A stretch of 64,000 nt of DNA from Vandiemenella viatica (lineage: Eukaryota; Arthropoda; Insecta; Orthoptera; Morabidae): positions 62,282,531 to 62,346,530 of the forward strand of contig CM061918.1 in NCBI GenBank assembly GCA_031002005.1, written 5' to 3'. A program made the position numbers and the translations under genes. Shown piece by piece: positions 44,690 through 55,761 of this stretch. Position 1 is the stretch's first letter. Every line of letters begins with the position of its first letter. A model generated the notes under the pieces. The model saw only the letters and a program-made list of their open reading frames with translations, made no database searches and was not told the DNA's origin.

Positions 44690-45950
44690 AAAAATAATAC
44701 AATTTAACATTAAATTACAATTAAAATTCAAAATTAACATGATGTAGCCAATCTAGAGGTTCATTTGATATATTAATAAAATCTATCGGTGATCCCCTGA
44801 AGGCTCGAAGAGGGCAATCAAATGTCACGTGGTTTGTATTTCCTCACCACAGTCGTATCTCGGTGAATCTCTCATTCCCCACGTGTACAAAGATGAAGCA
44901 GATCTGCCATGACCAGACCTAACTCTGTTAAGAGCTGCCCAGGTCTTGCGAGGAAGGTCGAGTCCTTTTAGTGCCTGTTGACTGTCAAACAGGGAGTGCC
45001 ATTCTGGTGGGGCTGAGGCTATCCACTCCAATTTCCAAGCTTCTCTCCCATTAAAACTATCAGATATGATCTGTTTTACAGTTTTTACGCTTGGAGTTCT
45101 TGATTTAAGTCTCTCAAACTGATTATCCATGTCTTCATGGATTGGCAGATCCAAGTTATGACAGATGTTATTATATTGGGCAATTAGGAGATTGTGTCGT
45201 CTTATTGTAGGCGGTTCGGTGATACACAAAACGGGTAGCCAGTACAGTGGAGTGGTCTTGATACATCCGCTAATTATCCTCATTGTCTTATTCAAAACTG
45301 TCGATCTTTTTGACGTGGGTGCTATTTATCCAGACAGATGAGCAGTACTCGGCTGCAGAATACACTAGACTCAGTGCTGATGTGCGGAGTGTAGAGGCGG
45401 ATGCTTCCCAGGAGGTGCCAGTTAACTTCTGCAGAATATTATTCCTGGTTCTTAGTTTTGCTGCAAGGTTGTTTAGATGTTTATTGTACGACAAGGTGCG
45501 ATCCATTACGACTCCCAAACACTCGGGGAAAGGGTTGTGTCGGAGGGGAGTGCCATCAAGAAGCACGTCAAGTGAGAAATTCGCCGCGCGATTGTTAAGA
45601 TGGAAGACACTAGTTTCCGTCTTGCTGGAACTGGGTACGAGACGCCATTTCCTAAAATAGTTGGTCAGGGTATTGAGGTCTGCTGTTAAACTATTTTCAA
45701 TTTGCTGAATGTTATCAGATTGTTGTACTACTGCCAGATCGTCAGCATAAGAGAACTGTCTGGATTCTGTTTGAGGAATGTCAGAAATATAAACATTAAA
45801 AAGAAGTGGGGCAAGAACTGAGCCTTGAGGCAGACCATTATTCACTCTTCTTAGTTTGCTTATCTTGTTGTCTGAGACAACATGGAAAGTTCGGTTAGCT
45901 AGCATGGTATTGATCAGAAAAGTGATTTTCACGATAATCCCGGTCAAATG
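44690..45950 (-). pseudogene. Jockey-clade LINE: RT domain to C terminus
   Basis: 45947-45288 encodes the second half of the reverse transcriptase. GLPQGSVLAPLLFNVYISDI is followed by the catalytic FSYADDLAV and the thumb region. A one-base change near 45290 shifts the frame. 45295-44825 continues with LNKTMRIISGCIKTTPLYWL and the C-terminal LNRVRSGHGRSASSLYTWG knuckle region, ending at a stop. The N-terminal ORF1 and endonuclease are missing (5' truncation near 45950). Confidence 0.9.
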
Positions 45951-47509
45951 TTCTAATGATTCCTACACCATCCACGAACAAGAAACAATAACAAATAATA
46001 ACAATAAAACCCTAACATACCTAGCGATCCATTGTGTACGGCGGCCCACTGCACGTGTTATTTCAGACATGTTCGGAAAAAATTTGCTCTGGTAATTTTT
46101 TCGGCATTCTTGATACTCAGAAATAGTGAAAAAGAAAATAATTAGACTACAGTAACGCCTTTATAAGAAGAAACTTTGCGGACTGTTTAGTCAAGTGTTT
46201 CTGTGTAGCTGATAATGCGTTGCACTAGACAGTGTCCTGCTATTTGCAGAGCGGGGCAGTGCAGACCTTGACCAGTCGGTTAATATTTTACTTTCGATGA
46301 CCGGCTTTCAGCCGAGAAAGGCTCGCAAGCCAGGTCCACTTACGCTGCTTCAACTACATCAGCAGACATAACTCGAGCCCCGGATCACTTTCCTCAGATA
46401 ACCACTAACTAATACCACGACGGTCCCTTCCATGGAGGTTAAAGTCCGAACAATAAAAAAATAGTAATAATGTATCTTGTAACTGATTTTGCTAACGCCA
46501 TCAAACGTTAATACCAATACTAGGTTTGTTCATATCCAATCCAACTTAAGGAGATCTGCTAACACTAAAACACGGAAGATAATTTTTCTGTTTCGTTTCT
46601 CCGAGTAATAAAGCAAAGGACTTCTCCGTTCAAAATTTTAGCTTCCGGAATTCAGAACCTTCCCTTTACGCTAAACGGTGAACCAGTTTTGCTCATTTCA
46701 GTTTGATCTGCTGCGTTAAGTCCAGTATAACTATTTCGCGTCCTCGTACAGAAATGCATTCTCAGAGTACTTTTACATTATTGTTTAAATACTAAAGTTG
46801 TTCTTTTAGGGATTTTCTATGATTTGTTTTTCGTGATAACAATATTAAAAGATAATTGATTACGAGGTGTCGTACTTGTAAAAGAATAACAGTTTACTTT
46901 CTGGATAGTCACGAGACGTATAAATTGCTGATAATGTTTCATGGCAACTAGATAACGAAGTGTTCATTCCATTTAGCAAGCAAGATCCCCGAGGTATTAG
47001 AAGAGTTAAACTGCTTCTATACCTCATGTGAATTGCTGTGTTTTGTTGTATCCGTACTAATTGGTTAGCTTCCATACCTTGTGTTCTTATTGTGGTGTGG
47101 CAGACCTGGTACAGGGATCTCTTAGAAATATCGCAGCTAAGTAAGAAGTTTCAAAAAACAGATTCGTGATTGTCTTAATTACCGGAGAACTTGCGAGTGT
47201 TGTAAAATATATGCAGATGGTTTTAAGTTTTCTTACAATGTTATTCCTCTTTTTCTCTTGGTACCTCTACAATTAAATTCTTAGTATATCCACTATTACC
47301 TGCTAGTAGGATAATGTCTGATTGTTTCTTATTGGACACTTATGTAAAAATCAAAATCTTATTTCACTTTTGCTTTTCTTTTGTATTTTATTGCAGCCAC
47401 GTAATTCCTAAACAGATTATAAATTATCCTGGTATATCTTTATTTTGCTGCGACTTCTTTAAAGTTTTAACATCTTTTCCGAAATAATGTTATAAAAAGC
47501 CTTCTTTTA
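45951..47509. other. Unassigned stretch
   Basis: No recognised gene or repeat. Confidence 0.4.
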
Positions 47510-47885
47510 ATATGAGAAATACAGTAAAAATAACTTTGTTTTTCTTAATTATTCCTTCCAATACTAACCTTACCGCCAAGATTGCCTTTCTTGAACCCCG
47601 GTTTCTCCTAAATCCAAACTGATCTTTGCATAATATGTTTTCCACTTTTTCAATCTTCTGTATATTACCCTATAGAGTAATGTCAGTTTTCACGTTTGCC
47701 AGCTTTCTTCGAAAATGGACGAGGGTACTTTTTTAAAAAATCCATTCAAATCCGTCACGCTTTTTAACTTTTATATATCAATTTGAATAAGCTTCCAATT
47801 TGTTCTTCACCTGCAGAGTTCACTAGTTGCCGATCTCATCAATTCCTATTGCCTTATTGAATACAGATCTTTAGCAGGTCACTCC
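47510..47885 (-). pseudogene. LINE reverse-transcriptase N-terminal fragment
   Basis: On the minus strand and with several stops and shifts, one can read NKAIGIDEIGN, LVNSAGEEQIGSLFKLIY, PFSKKAGKREN and VENILCKDQFGFRRNRGSRK. These match the finger region of non-LTR reverse transcriptases (NKA-GIDEIP, LCEDQFGFR-type motifs). A dead fragment of a LINE. Confidence 0.6.
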
Positions 47886-47936
47886 AGGATCTCGTACATC
47901 ACCAGTATCATCATCTTCTGTTTGCAGAACTCGATG

Positions 47937-48240
47937 GAGCGCACTCTCCGGTGGCAATTTCCATACACACCCATTTTTCGTCCTTTCCTGACCCCATATA
48001 CTTTTGTCCTCCGCAACTTTCAACTTTAAATTCTTTCAACGTTTTCGGTAAATTATTCATCAATTCTCTTGGCAACTTATTTCAATCTTTGACCCCACCT
48101 CCCCCCCTACCTACCGAAGAAAATATTCCCACATCCTTGTGCCTGAAATCTACTTATTCACACTTTTCCTTCGTTCACTTTTCTTTGGATTCCTTGCATT
48201 TCCTATTTATCTGATATTTAAAATAACCTTACTGCTTTTT
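47937..48240 (-). mobile_element. 3' end of the LINE also seen at 6.4-6.97 kb
   Basis: The + strand TGGAGCGCACTCTCCGGTGG, CAATTTC is the complement of the 3' UTR at 6929-6955. TTAAATTCTTTCAACGTTTT, CGGTAAATTATTC then mirrors the last codons of the other copy. Strongly truncated. Confidence 0.75.
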
Positions 48241-48724
48241 ATCTGTTTTATCTTCAGCATTTTCTGTTATATTTTCATATAGGTTGACTATGAATTTATT
48301 TTGTGATCCAAATTTTCGTCCAGCTTCTTTCCTGGTTACTAACTTTGATTTTCTTCAATGCTTTACATTTTTAGAGATGAGTTTCTTTCACAGTGATTTC
48401 CTACATCCTTTTATCGTATAGGCCTACTTTGCAGTCTTTCTGTTTAGCAGTGAAATAATTTCGTTGATATTTATCTTTATTCTCTGTACATTTCTACGTG
48501 TATACTCTTATTGTGTAGTTTCTGGTATTAACTGTGATTACTTCGTATTTTTTTTAATTCTAAGGACATTTATGGGGTCAATTTTTTTGACTTGACAAAA
48601 ATTCCGTGCAGTAATTACCATCTTTTTTTATCCCTGAATAACACATTGCAGTTTGAAACACGAGGAGACATTCTTTCACCTTTACAAACTTAATTTAGGC
48701 ATACTATAAATGTTACTTATTTTG
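48241..48724. other. Unassigned AT-rich stretch
   Basis: Nothing recognised. Confidence 0.4.
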
Positions 48725-48910
48725 TCATCCACCAGTGAAGCCGTCACCACACTGCACAACGGGCCAAGGTTCATATCCCGGATACGCCGCACCGGCCGTC
48801 CTGAGTATTATTTTTAAGCGGTTTCCCGTAATCACCTAAGTGAATGCAGGGACGGTCCCCAGTTTCCACCTCATAAATTACACACACAGAAAATAGGTTT
48901 CACGTTTGAC
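48725..48910 (+). mobile_element. SINE family C, copy 3
   Basis: CCAAGGTTCATATCCCGGAT (damaged B box), CCGGCCGTCCTGAG, GGTTTCCCGTAATCACCTAA, GTGAATGCAGGGACGGTCCC and the tail ACACACAGAAAATAGGTTTC followed by ACAAACAGA. Confidence 0.65.
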
Positions 48911-49427
48911 AAACAGACGGTGGCGCTGCGTTGCCCCTAGTAGGATATGGCTAATGGCAGAGGCTGACAGTATAAATTCTGCCATCAAGAGAAAAGCCAT
49001 TCACTCAAAAACATACTGTCATATTCTTCTTGTGACGTTGACTTATACACTTGTACTGACGTGGTTGACGTTCACTTATTATCCGTCCCCATCAAAATAA
49101 TCTTGTCAGTAAACCTATATTCCCGATACGAGAAATACTCGCATCCTTCCACTTAATATCGCTATTCTCAGGAACGTTTAACTTCAGTCTATCCATCTCC
49201 ATTTTTAAGTTCTGTAATCTTCGATCCCTATTCAGACTTCTTCACTCCACTCTCCGGATCACATACTGCCTACATCAGTTTTGATGACACCTGCGTGAGC
49301 AGTAACCATCCGGTCTATTTTACTTCCAATTATTGGACGCAAGAAGAATCCACCGTACAATCTGGAAAGATTACATGGCCTTAGGATATCCTATCGTGTC
49401 TTCAGAACAGTGACTTCCCCAAGCCGT
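48911..49427. other. Unassigned stretch
   Basis: No recognised feature. Confidence 0.4.
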
Positions 49428-49439
49428 TGATCATTTCTG

Positions 49440-49674
49440 ACCGAGTGTGGTGGGTGAACGGTTAACGTCCTGGCCTCGCATTCGGGAGGATGCGGGTTCG
49501 ATTCCCTGTCCGGGCATCCAGATTTGGGTTTTCCATAGTTTCCCCAGATCACGCAAGGCGAATGCCGGGATTCTTCCTTCAAAAATGCAATGGCTGAATT
49601 ACTTCCCGTTCCTTATCCCCATTCCATCCTCTAATGATCACGCTGACTACGAGGTGTAAAGCCCAAGCAAAAAA
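49440..49674 (+). mobile_element. SINE family A, copy 15, with 12-bp target duplication
   Basis: Complete copy. The flanks TGATCATTTCTG at 49428-49439 and 49675-49686 are identical, which fixes both ends and shows target-primed insertion. Confidence 0.95.
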
Positions 49675-49686
49675 TGATCATTTCTG

Positions 49687-50097
49687 GTTAATTCGCCTTG
49701 AGTGACTGTTTCCAACCGCTAGGGTAATGAGGTGCCTGCACCACTCCTAGACTCTCCACCTTGGTTTGTCTGCAAGCAGTGAGTGAATCGTTAAGTACCA
49801 GAAGTCGTCATACGCCAGAGTAGAGGTTGACATTTGGTTGTAATGAGAAGAGTCGATAGCGGCGGGGGGACGGCAGCTGCGTCGAGAAAGTGGTCTCACT
49901 TGTCCCCGTTTTGTTTACAACCGGTCCGCCGGCCCGTTCGGGCTCACTCCGCTCCCGCGATTGTTGCAAACTAGTTTCCACCAAATATTCTGACCATCCT
50001 GTTCCTGAGTGAAAGGAAATCTGAATAGGCACTCCTGGGATCAGGTGCATGAGTGGAAATGAAATAATGAGCTTTTGAGAAAGAATCAATCCTTAAA
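49687..50097. other. Unassigned stretch with a GC-rich patch
   Basis: 49855-49975 is GC- and CpG-rich. No motif recognised in the overlapping frames. Confidence 0.3.
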
Positions 50098-50800
50098 GCC
50101 CAATCATGTTCACTGATAGGTTTTGGGTCAAGAATTACAAAGCGATCCCGGCATATCACAGCAGACGCTGTGATTATATTCATGTGTTTCAAGCACTTAG
50201 GGACTGTCCATAAACCACGTAGCTCGATTTTGGCCTTCTTGGAAACCCCCCCTCCCCTACCTCCCACGTAGCCCGACGTGGCTTTTGTCTGAACCTTTTC
50301 CACGTAGCACGTAGCCTTTTTTACTATTGATTCCAGAAGACATTTTGTGCTGCTTTCTCTTGACAAACTATCTTAAATTACATACGGGCATAATTAAATG
50401 GGGGAAATAAATATTTACATGCTGTTGTGTATTCTGTATCACATTTTAACTTGACAAATAATATGAACGGGAAACTACATGGCCTGGCTCGAAACCTCCC
50501 CCCCCCCTCCTCCCCACGTAGCTCAGCGTAGCTTTCAGCCAACCGCTCCCCCCCCCCCTAGACTGAGCCACGTAGTTTATGGACATTCCCTTATTCCTGA
50601 CAATAAGAGTTTTCAGCTCTTTCTGTAATAAAAACAATCTATGGAAGCAAACCGGATAGTACCAATGATTCATGCTGTGAACTTTCTAATATTGAATCAA
50701 GAATACGGAATCTTGTAATAAGGAATGCAAGCTCATCGTTCCAACTGATTTATTTTTTATTTGTTACTACTTTTCAGTAAATTTAAAAGCAATATAATCA
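50098..50800. repeat. Direct duplication, copy 1
   Basis: About 703 bp, from CCCAATCATGTTCACTG to AATTTAAAAGCAATATAATC, more than 90 % alike to 51388-52092 by eye. It contains MITE Y copy 1 with identical flanks. Confidence 0.9.
50200..50590. mobile_element. GC-rich MITE family Y, copy 1
   Basis: The ends GGGACTGTCCATAAACCACG and CACGTAGTTTATGGACATTC, CC are inverted. TTA flanks both (50197-50199, 50591-50593). The interior has repeated CACGTAGC/GACGTGGC motifs and C runs. Architecturally similar to family X. Confidence 0.8.
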
Positions 50801-50983
50801 AAAATATATATATATTGCGTGGTGGGTGAACGGTTAAAGTTCTGGCCTCGTATTCGGGAGGACGTGGGTTCGAATCCCCGTCCGCGCATTCAGATTTGGG
50901 TTTTCCATGGTTTCCCCAAATCACTCAAGGCGAATGCCGTAATGCTTCCTTCAAAAAGGCCATGGCCGAATTCCTTCCGGTTC

Positions 50984-51296
50984 AACAGAACAGATGTACA
51001 GTACAGCCAACCAGTTGCATCGATAATTCTAATAGTCTTTACCGGTTTCGACCAACATAAGCTGGTCTTCTTCAGAAGCACCTACTATCATGCTATAAAA
51101 GATAGTAAAAACTCTTGTCATTTTCAAGGTATAATCCCTTATGTCATATTAAAATCAAGATAAAAACCATCAAAATACAATATTTACCGTACCTAGTGGG
51201 CGGAGATGAACATGTGCTTGGTACAAGCACACTGCGTCAACTGACTAATCTGTTGTAAACATTCTACTAGGAAAACTTTATAGGAGGCGCTACATG
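50984..51296. mobile_element. Unclassified insertion with 6-bp target duplication
   Basis: 313 bp flanked by CGGTTC on both sides (50978-50983 and 51297-51302). No coding capacity. It contains the hammerhead-like motif at 51042-51076. A Penelope-like fragment is possible. Confidence 0.7.
51042..51076 (-). ncRNA. Hammerhead-ribozyme-like core, candidate
   Basis: On the minus strand CTGAAGA is followed by GACC, a loop, GGTC and GAAACC, the same order as at 18.1 kb, again with one extra A before the stem. It lies in a dated insertion, so it moved here as part of a mobile unit. Confidence 0.35.
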
Positions 51297-51387
51297 CGGT
51301 TCCTTGTCGCCAGTCCCATCCCGCCTCTATTGACCTTAGCCGTCGACGAGGCGTAAAGTAATAAGTAAAAAAATAAAAAATAATAAT

Positions 51388-52088
51388 GCCCAATCATGTT
51401 CACTGTAAGATTTTGGGGAAGAATTAAAAACGTATCCCGGCATATCACAGCAGATGCTGCGATTATATTCACCTGTTTCAAGCACTTAGGGAGCGTTCAT
51501 AAACCACGTAGCTCCATTTTGGCCTCCTTGAACGCCCCCCCCCCCCTACCTCCCACGTAGCTCGACGTGGCTTTTGTCTCAACCCCCCCCCCCTCAACTT
51601 AGCACGTAGCCTATTTCCCTATTGATTCCAGATGACATTTTGTGCTGCTTTGTCTTCTCAGACTATCGTAAATTACATACGGGGATAATTAAAAGGTGGA
51701 AATAAATATTTACATGATTTTGTGTATTCTGTATCACGTAAATATGTACGGAAAGCTACGTGGCCTGGCTCGGAACCTTCCCTCCTGCTCTCTCCCCCCC
51801 CCCCCCCCCCACGTAGCTCAGCGTAGCTTTCCAGCCAACCCCTCCCACCATAGATCGAACCACGTAGTTTATGGACATTCCCTTATTCCTGACAATAAGA
51901 GTTTTCAGCTCTTTCTGCAATAAAAACAATCTATGGAAGCAAACCGGATAGTACCAATGATTCATGCTGTGAACTTTCTAATATTGAATCAAGAATACGG
52001 AATCTTGTAAAAAGGAATGCAAGCTCATCTTTCCAACTGATTTATTTTTTATTTGTTACTACTTTTCAGTAAATTTAAAAGCAATATA

Positions 52089-52092
<4 letters not shown>
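51388..52092. repeat. Direct duplication, copy 2
   Basis: Counterpart of 50098-50800, followed by a TA microsatellite. The shared right flank (TTATTCCTGACAATAAGAGT and onward) is nearly identical. Confidence 0.9.
51489..51882. mobile_element. GC-rich MITE family Y, copy 2
   Basis: Same insertion as copy 1, duplicated with its surroundings. TTA flanks lie at 51486-51488 and 51883-51885. It differs mainly in C-run lengths. Confidence 0.8.

Positions 52093-52121
<29 letters not shown>
52092..52121. repeat. TA microsatellite
   Basis: About 15 TA units. Confidence 0.95.
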
Positions 52122-52125
<4 letters not shown>

Positions 52126-52380
52126 TTTCATAATTGCTTTTTTTACCTTTTTAATAATAAAATTGTGAAGGGAGAGTGGAGGGTGCGTGGCAACTTTTCT
52201 TTTATTGATAGCGGTTGTTGTTAGTAAAACCTTGTGAAGCTCTACTGTATTAGAAAATACACAGTTAACGAGAAACACAAACGGTAATGTTAGACATGAG
52301 TTCAATTGAATTTTATCCTTTTAGAAGCGGTGAGGTTAAGAGAGTACCCGACCTTTCTGTCATCAATGTCCAACCAGTCC

Positions 52381-52382
<2 letters not shown>

Positions 52383-52435
<53 letters not shown>
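52383..52435. repeat. Long poly-A run
   Basis: 53 consecutive A on the + strand, 250 bp upstream of the PDSS1-like exon. It may be a retroelement tail or an assembly-sensitive homopolymer. The lysine and phenylalanine runs in open frames here are an artefact of it. Confidence 0.9.
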
Positions 52436-52436
<1 letters not shown>

Positions 52437-52683
52437 AACAACTTTATATCCAGCAGACAGCTCCGCCTCGAGATTAGGCCAATTGAAGAATTTCCCGCCA
52501 TTACAGTGCGTGTGGTGAGGTAGGCGCGTTTCGTCACCCATTAAGGCTGCCCACGGGGAGCGTCGCGGACGCGGCCCCCGCTAAGAGCCAGACCGAAGAC
52601 CCTCCAAAACCTGGCCGTGTAGCTAAAACCTTAGATAGTTTACACCGATATGGCGATGTTAAGTGTGTTGTGTTGTGTTGCAG

Positions 52684-52857
52684 GCGGCGAGGGCGTCGTG
52701 CACGTCGTCTCAGAACTCGCCGTGCCCGGACGCCGGCAGCCGTCGGTGCCTCAGCAGCATGCGGACCCACCAGCCGGGCTCCCTGCCAGCCTACAGCGCA
52801 GACCCCTACAGGCTGCTCGACGCCGACCTCAAGGACGTCTACAACGACATCAGGCAG
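52684..52857 (+). CDS. Internal exon of decaprenyl-diphosphate synthase subunit 1
   Basis: A 174-nt GC-rich exon (58 codons, phase 0 at both ends) lies between a TTGTGTTGCAG acceptor and a CAG/GTCAGT donor. The peptide starts AARASCTSSQNSPCP and ends YRLLDADLKDVYNDIRQ. The end matches the conserved start of the mature PDSS1 enzyme, where animal proteins read DP(F/Y)-L--DL--LY-DIR-(E/K)L. The preceding Ser/Arg/Cys-rich part would be mitochondrial presequence. PDSS1, with PDSS2, makes the polyprenyl side chain of ubiquinone in mitochondria. The catalytic DDxxD motifs lie in later exons that I do not find here. An in-frame readthrough continues to 53040 but loses similarity at the donor. GC3 is far above the surroundings. 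Confidence 0.8.
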
Positions 52858-53149
52858 GTCAGTACTCAACAACTTCACGATAAACCACCGAGTGGAAACT
52901 TATATTCGAAAATCTACTCAAATTCTGCCATAGCCTCGTGCTGTGCTCAAACTAAGGGCCTCAACTTCCGAACCCTGGTCATCACTTGCGGAATTCCCGC
53001 TGAGTGCTGCTCGATACCCTCAGAGAATTTCCTCTGTTGATGGACTAGTAACGGCGCCCTTAACTTGATGCCAGAGAGACCGAAAATCTTAAATCTACGG
53101 TACAGTAATAATAAATTAATTTACCTGCACAAGTTACACAAGCTGCTAC
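52858..53149. other. Probable intron start of the PDSS1-like gene
   Basis: Begins with the donor GTCAGT; no further exon recognised up to the window end. Confidence 0.4.
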
Positions 53150-53415
53150 ATTTAGAACACTTGTTAAAAATGGCTTCCCCAAACATCAATGCATCATCGC
53201 GCGAAGTTCAGTCGTAACCGTTCTAATATGCCCGGTGTCGTGTAAACAGCGTCTCAGGAAGCCAGAAATCTAGACAGGAGAACCTCTTCGTTCTCAATAG
53301 GCGTCTCGTACACAAGACTTTTAACACGGCCACACAATAAGAAATCAAGTGGAGTAAGATCAGGTGATGGAACTACGGAACAGGATCTCTTCTGCCTACC
53401 AAATTAAGGGGAATA
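53150..53415 (-). pseudogene. Tc1/mariner-type transposase C-terminal fragment
   Basis: On the minus strand, with shifts, it reads SPDLTPLDFLLCGRVKSLVY, ETPIENEEVLLSRFLAS, then TPGILERLRLNFAR and CIDVWGSHF. These are the last catalytic Asp region and C-terminal tail of a mariner-like transposase. No ends found. Confidence 0.7.
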
Positions 53416-53572
53416 TCTGATCAATGTGGTCACGATCCCTCACTGCAAAGTGAGGTTATTATCCCAACCTCTACACCTACTATCAGTGCTCATCGCGATT
53501 GCCTATCCTACGATCTTAGCAACGGCTGTTCCTGTATATCTATTCCGCTGTCAGTGGTATGGGAACGATTTA

Positions 53573-53819
53573 CCGAGGGTGGTGGGTAAACAGTTAACGT
53601 TCTGGCCTCGTATTCGGGAGGACGCGGGTTCGAATCCCCGTCCGGGCATCCAGATTTGGGTTTTCCATGATTTCCCCAAATTGCTCCAGGTTAATGCCGG
53701 GATGTTTCCTTCAAAAGACCATGGCCGAATTCCTTCCCGTTCCTTGTCCACCATCCCATCACGCCTCTAATGACCACGCCGTCGACGAGGCGTAAAGCCC
53801 AAGCAAAAAAAAAAAAAAA
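53573..53819 (+). mobile_element. SINE family A, copy 17
   Basis: One of the best-preserved copies: CCGAGGGTGGTGGGTAAACA, B box GGTTCGAATCC, tail GTCGACGAGGCGTAAAG and about 15 A. GGAACGA occurs at 53562-53568 and right after the A run, a probable short target duplication. If the PDSS1 call is right, it is intronic. Confidence 0.92.
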
Positions 53820-55203
53820 GGAACGAGATGATATAACTTTCGGGTCGTTCGTCCTTTACCTAAAAATTGATACATTTACCTTTCTCCATCATCACTAAAA
53901 GTTTGTGTGATAAAGGTATCACCCTATATGCATAAACCGTGCAAATTTTCACAGTTTGCACTCTTAATTTTTCTTAAACGCTATCAGTATGAGATACCTG
54001 AAGTGTATTTCATGGATCGTTCTTCCATTCCGATTTCCACACCGGAAACCTCTCCTTGTTAGGTCAGTATCTCTTCTAGTGCAAAGTTGTTTACAGTAAA
54101 TTAAATATTACTTATAATTATTACCAGTGATTCACGTAATCCGTTTAATGTACTACATCTGAGAAAACTGAACAACTAAATAATAGAAGTCAAAAGATAA
54201 AAGAGAATTCAAAAAGAATCTTGTGATCTTTTGTCATTTATATAGAAAAGGGTGTTCATCTGAAATACAGTGATCCTTGCGCATATTTTTATATTCGTGC
54301 TTTAGAAGCTTGCGTGCTTGACTTTTACACTAAGAAATCGCGGTGTAACAATTTGAATTTGAAATTGTCTATAGAATATTTACATACGTATTTTTACTAG
54401 TTTTAAACATACTTTTAATTAGTTATTTAAATTGATGTAAGGATAGGTATAAGAAATTTACAGTACGTTTGAAGAATGTGGCATTATTATTTTTAGACAG
54501 AAAATGATGAAATTGTTCCAGTTGAATAAGGAATTTGTTAATTTCTTACCTTCTTTGCTGACTACATAAATAACAGCGTGATGTTCCATTATTAAAACGT
54601 TTAATATTTTTAGTTCAGGTCCAGACATGTTGAAGTTTCTGAGATTAATATGGCCACAATGGGTAGCAATTAATATCAAAATAAACTGTAGTATTATGGT
54701 CACATCCTTAGCGTTAAATGTTAGAGAAGGTACTATGAGTATATCTACCTGAAGAAGCTATTTTGAGATGTCCCGTGTTTCAAGCACGACAACCGATTGT
54801 GATTTTGAGAGAAAATAATTGCTGACTGTATAATGTCGCTCAGGTATTGTGAATTTTTCTGATAGGGTTGCCGGTTTAATTTTATTTTTAGCGAGACTGT
54901 TAACGTAAGTTCCTTGGCCTTAGGCATTAACTAGCAAGTCGCCAAGTTGTAACCGTGTGAATTTGTTTGTCGATGTGTCACCTCTGGCAGAGACGACCCT
55001 CTGCGTGCATAGTAGTTGGCCTCGCTGGTGGTTCCGGTTTTGCGAACACTTGCCAAAATCATCTCTTCAGCCGCCGACCTCGATGGCAGGGTCGCGTGCG
55101 TAGTCAGAGTGCAACTCGCTTCCTCACTCCCGCCCCTTGTGGATGCTAGTGCCGTTGGCAGACGTAAGACGTATGCCACGTTAGCGTCTGTTGCTTGCAG
55201 AAG
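53820..55203. other. Unassigned stretch
   Basis: A block near 54030-54060 (CGATTTCCACACCGGAAACC) recurs at about 8524-8550. No gene-like frame otherwise. Confidence 0.35.
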
Positions 55204-55413
55204 CCCGAGTTCGATGGCCTCGCATTCGGGAGGACGGTGGTTCGAATCACCATTCTGGCATGCAGATTTGGGTTTCCTGTGGTTTCCCCAAATCACTCCA
55301 GGCGAATGCCGGGATACTTCCTTCATGACCGAATTCCTTCCCGATCCTTGTCGCCAGTCCCAACCTGCCTCTAATGACCTTGACGTCGACCAGGCGTAAA
55401 GCCATTAGTAAAA
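55204..55413 (+). mobile_element. SINE family A, copy 18 (head-truncated)
   Basis: Starts near GATGGCCTCGCATTCGGG, has B box GGTTCGAATC, and ends TCGACCAGGCGTAAAGCC plus A-rich tail. Confidence 0.85.
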
Positions 55414-55761
55414 ACAGGTGAAACATCTATTAATACCATATGTGATTCTGAAGATAGCTAAATTTATTGGTGCATACCTCTATCGTACACGTTACGGGCG
55501 AACATTCAAGAATTTTCTTGTGTGGATTCCACTATGGCCTTTTCATAGTCACTGCTTTCTATACAGCTATGTTTTTAGTGACTCAAAAAGGCTTCAACTA
55601 TTGATAGCTAATTATTTCTCAAAATTGGTCACCACAATTGACGGAGAGATATGTCTAGTGTTGCTTTAGATACGTAATGAATTTGTGGAAGTGTACCCAC
55701 TGATCAGATCTTGCATCCCCTCAGAAATAACACAAATAGAATAAATAAAAACACACCGCTT
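55414..55761. other. Unassigned stretch
   Basis: An 83-codon + strand frame (55418-55669) shows no known motif. Confidence 0.3.

Larger units (their letters stand above)
50817..51375 (+). mobile_element. SINE family A, copy 16, split by an insertion
   Basis: The first part 50817-50983 holds head, B box GGTTCGAATCC and body up to GAATTCCTTCCGGTTC. The second part 51297-51375 continues GGTTCCTTGTCGCC to GTCGACGAGGCGTAAAG and an A-rich tail. It lies exactly between the two copies of the 0.7-kb duplication. Confidence 0.9.

Noticed and set aside
49971..50366. 131-codon minus-strand frame
   Set aside because: It runs through MITE Y and its flank, and the same region in the duplicate copy is broken.
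52287..52541. Open frames with long Lys or Phe runs
   Set aside because: They only read through the 53-base poly-A run.
53222..53415. Host-gene exon next to the PDSS1-like exon
   Set aside because: It reads as the decayed end of a mariner-type transposase on the other strand.
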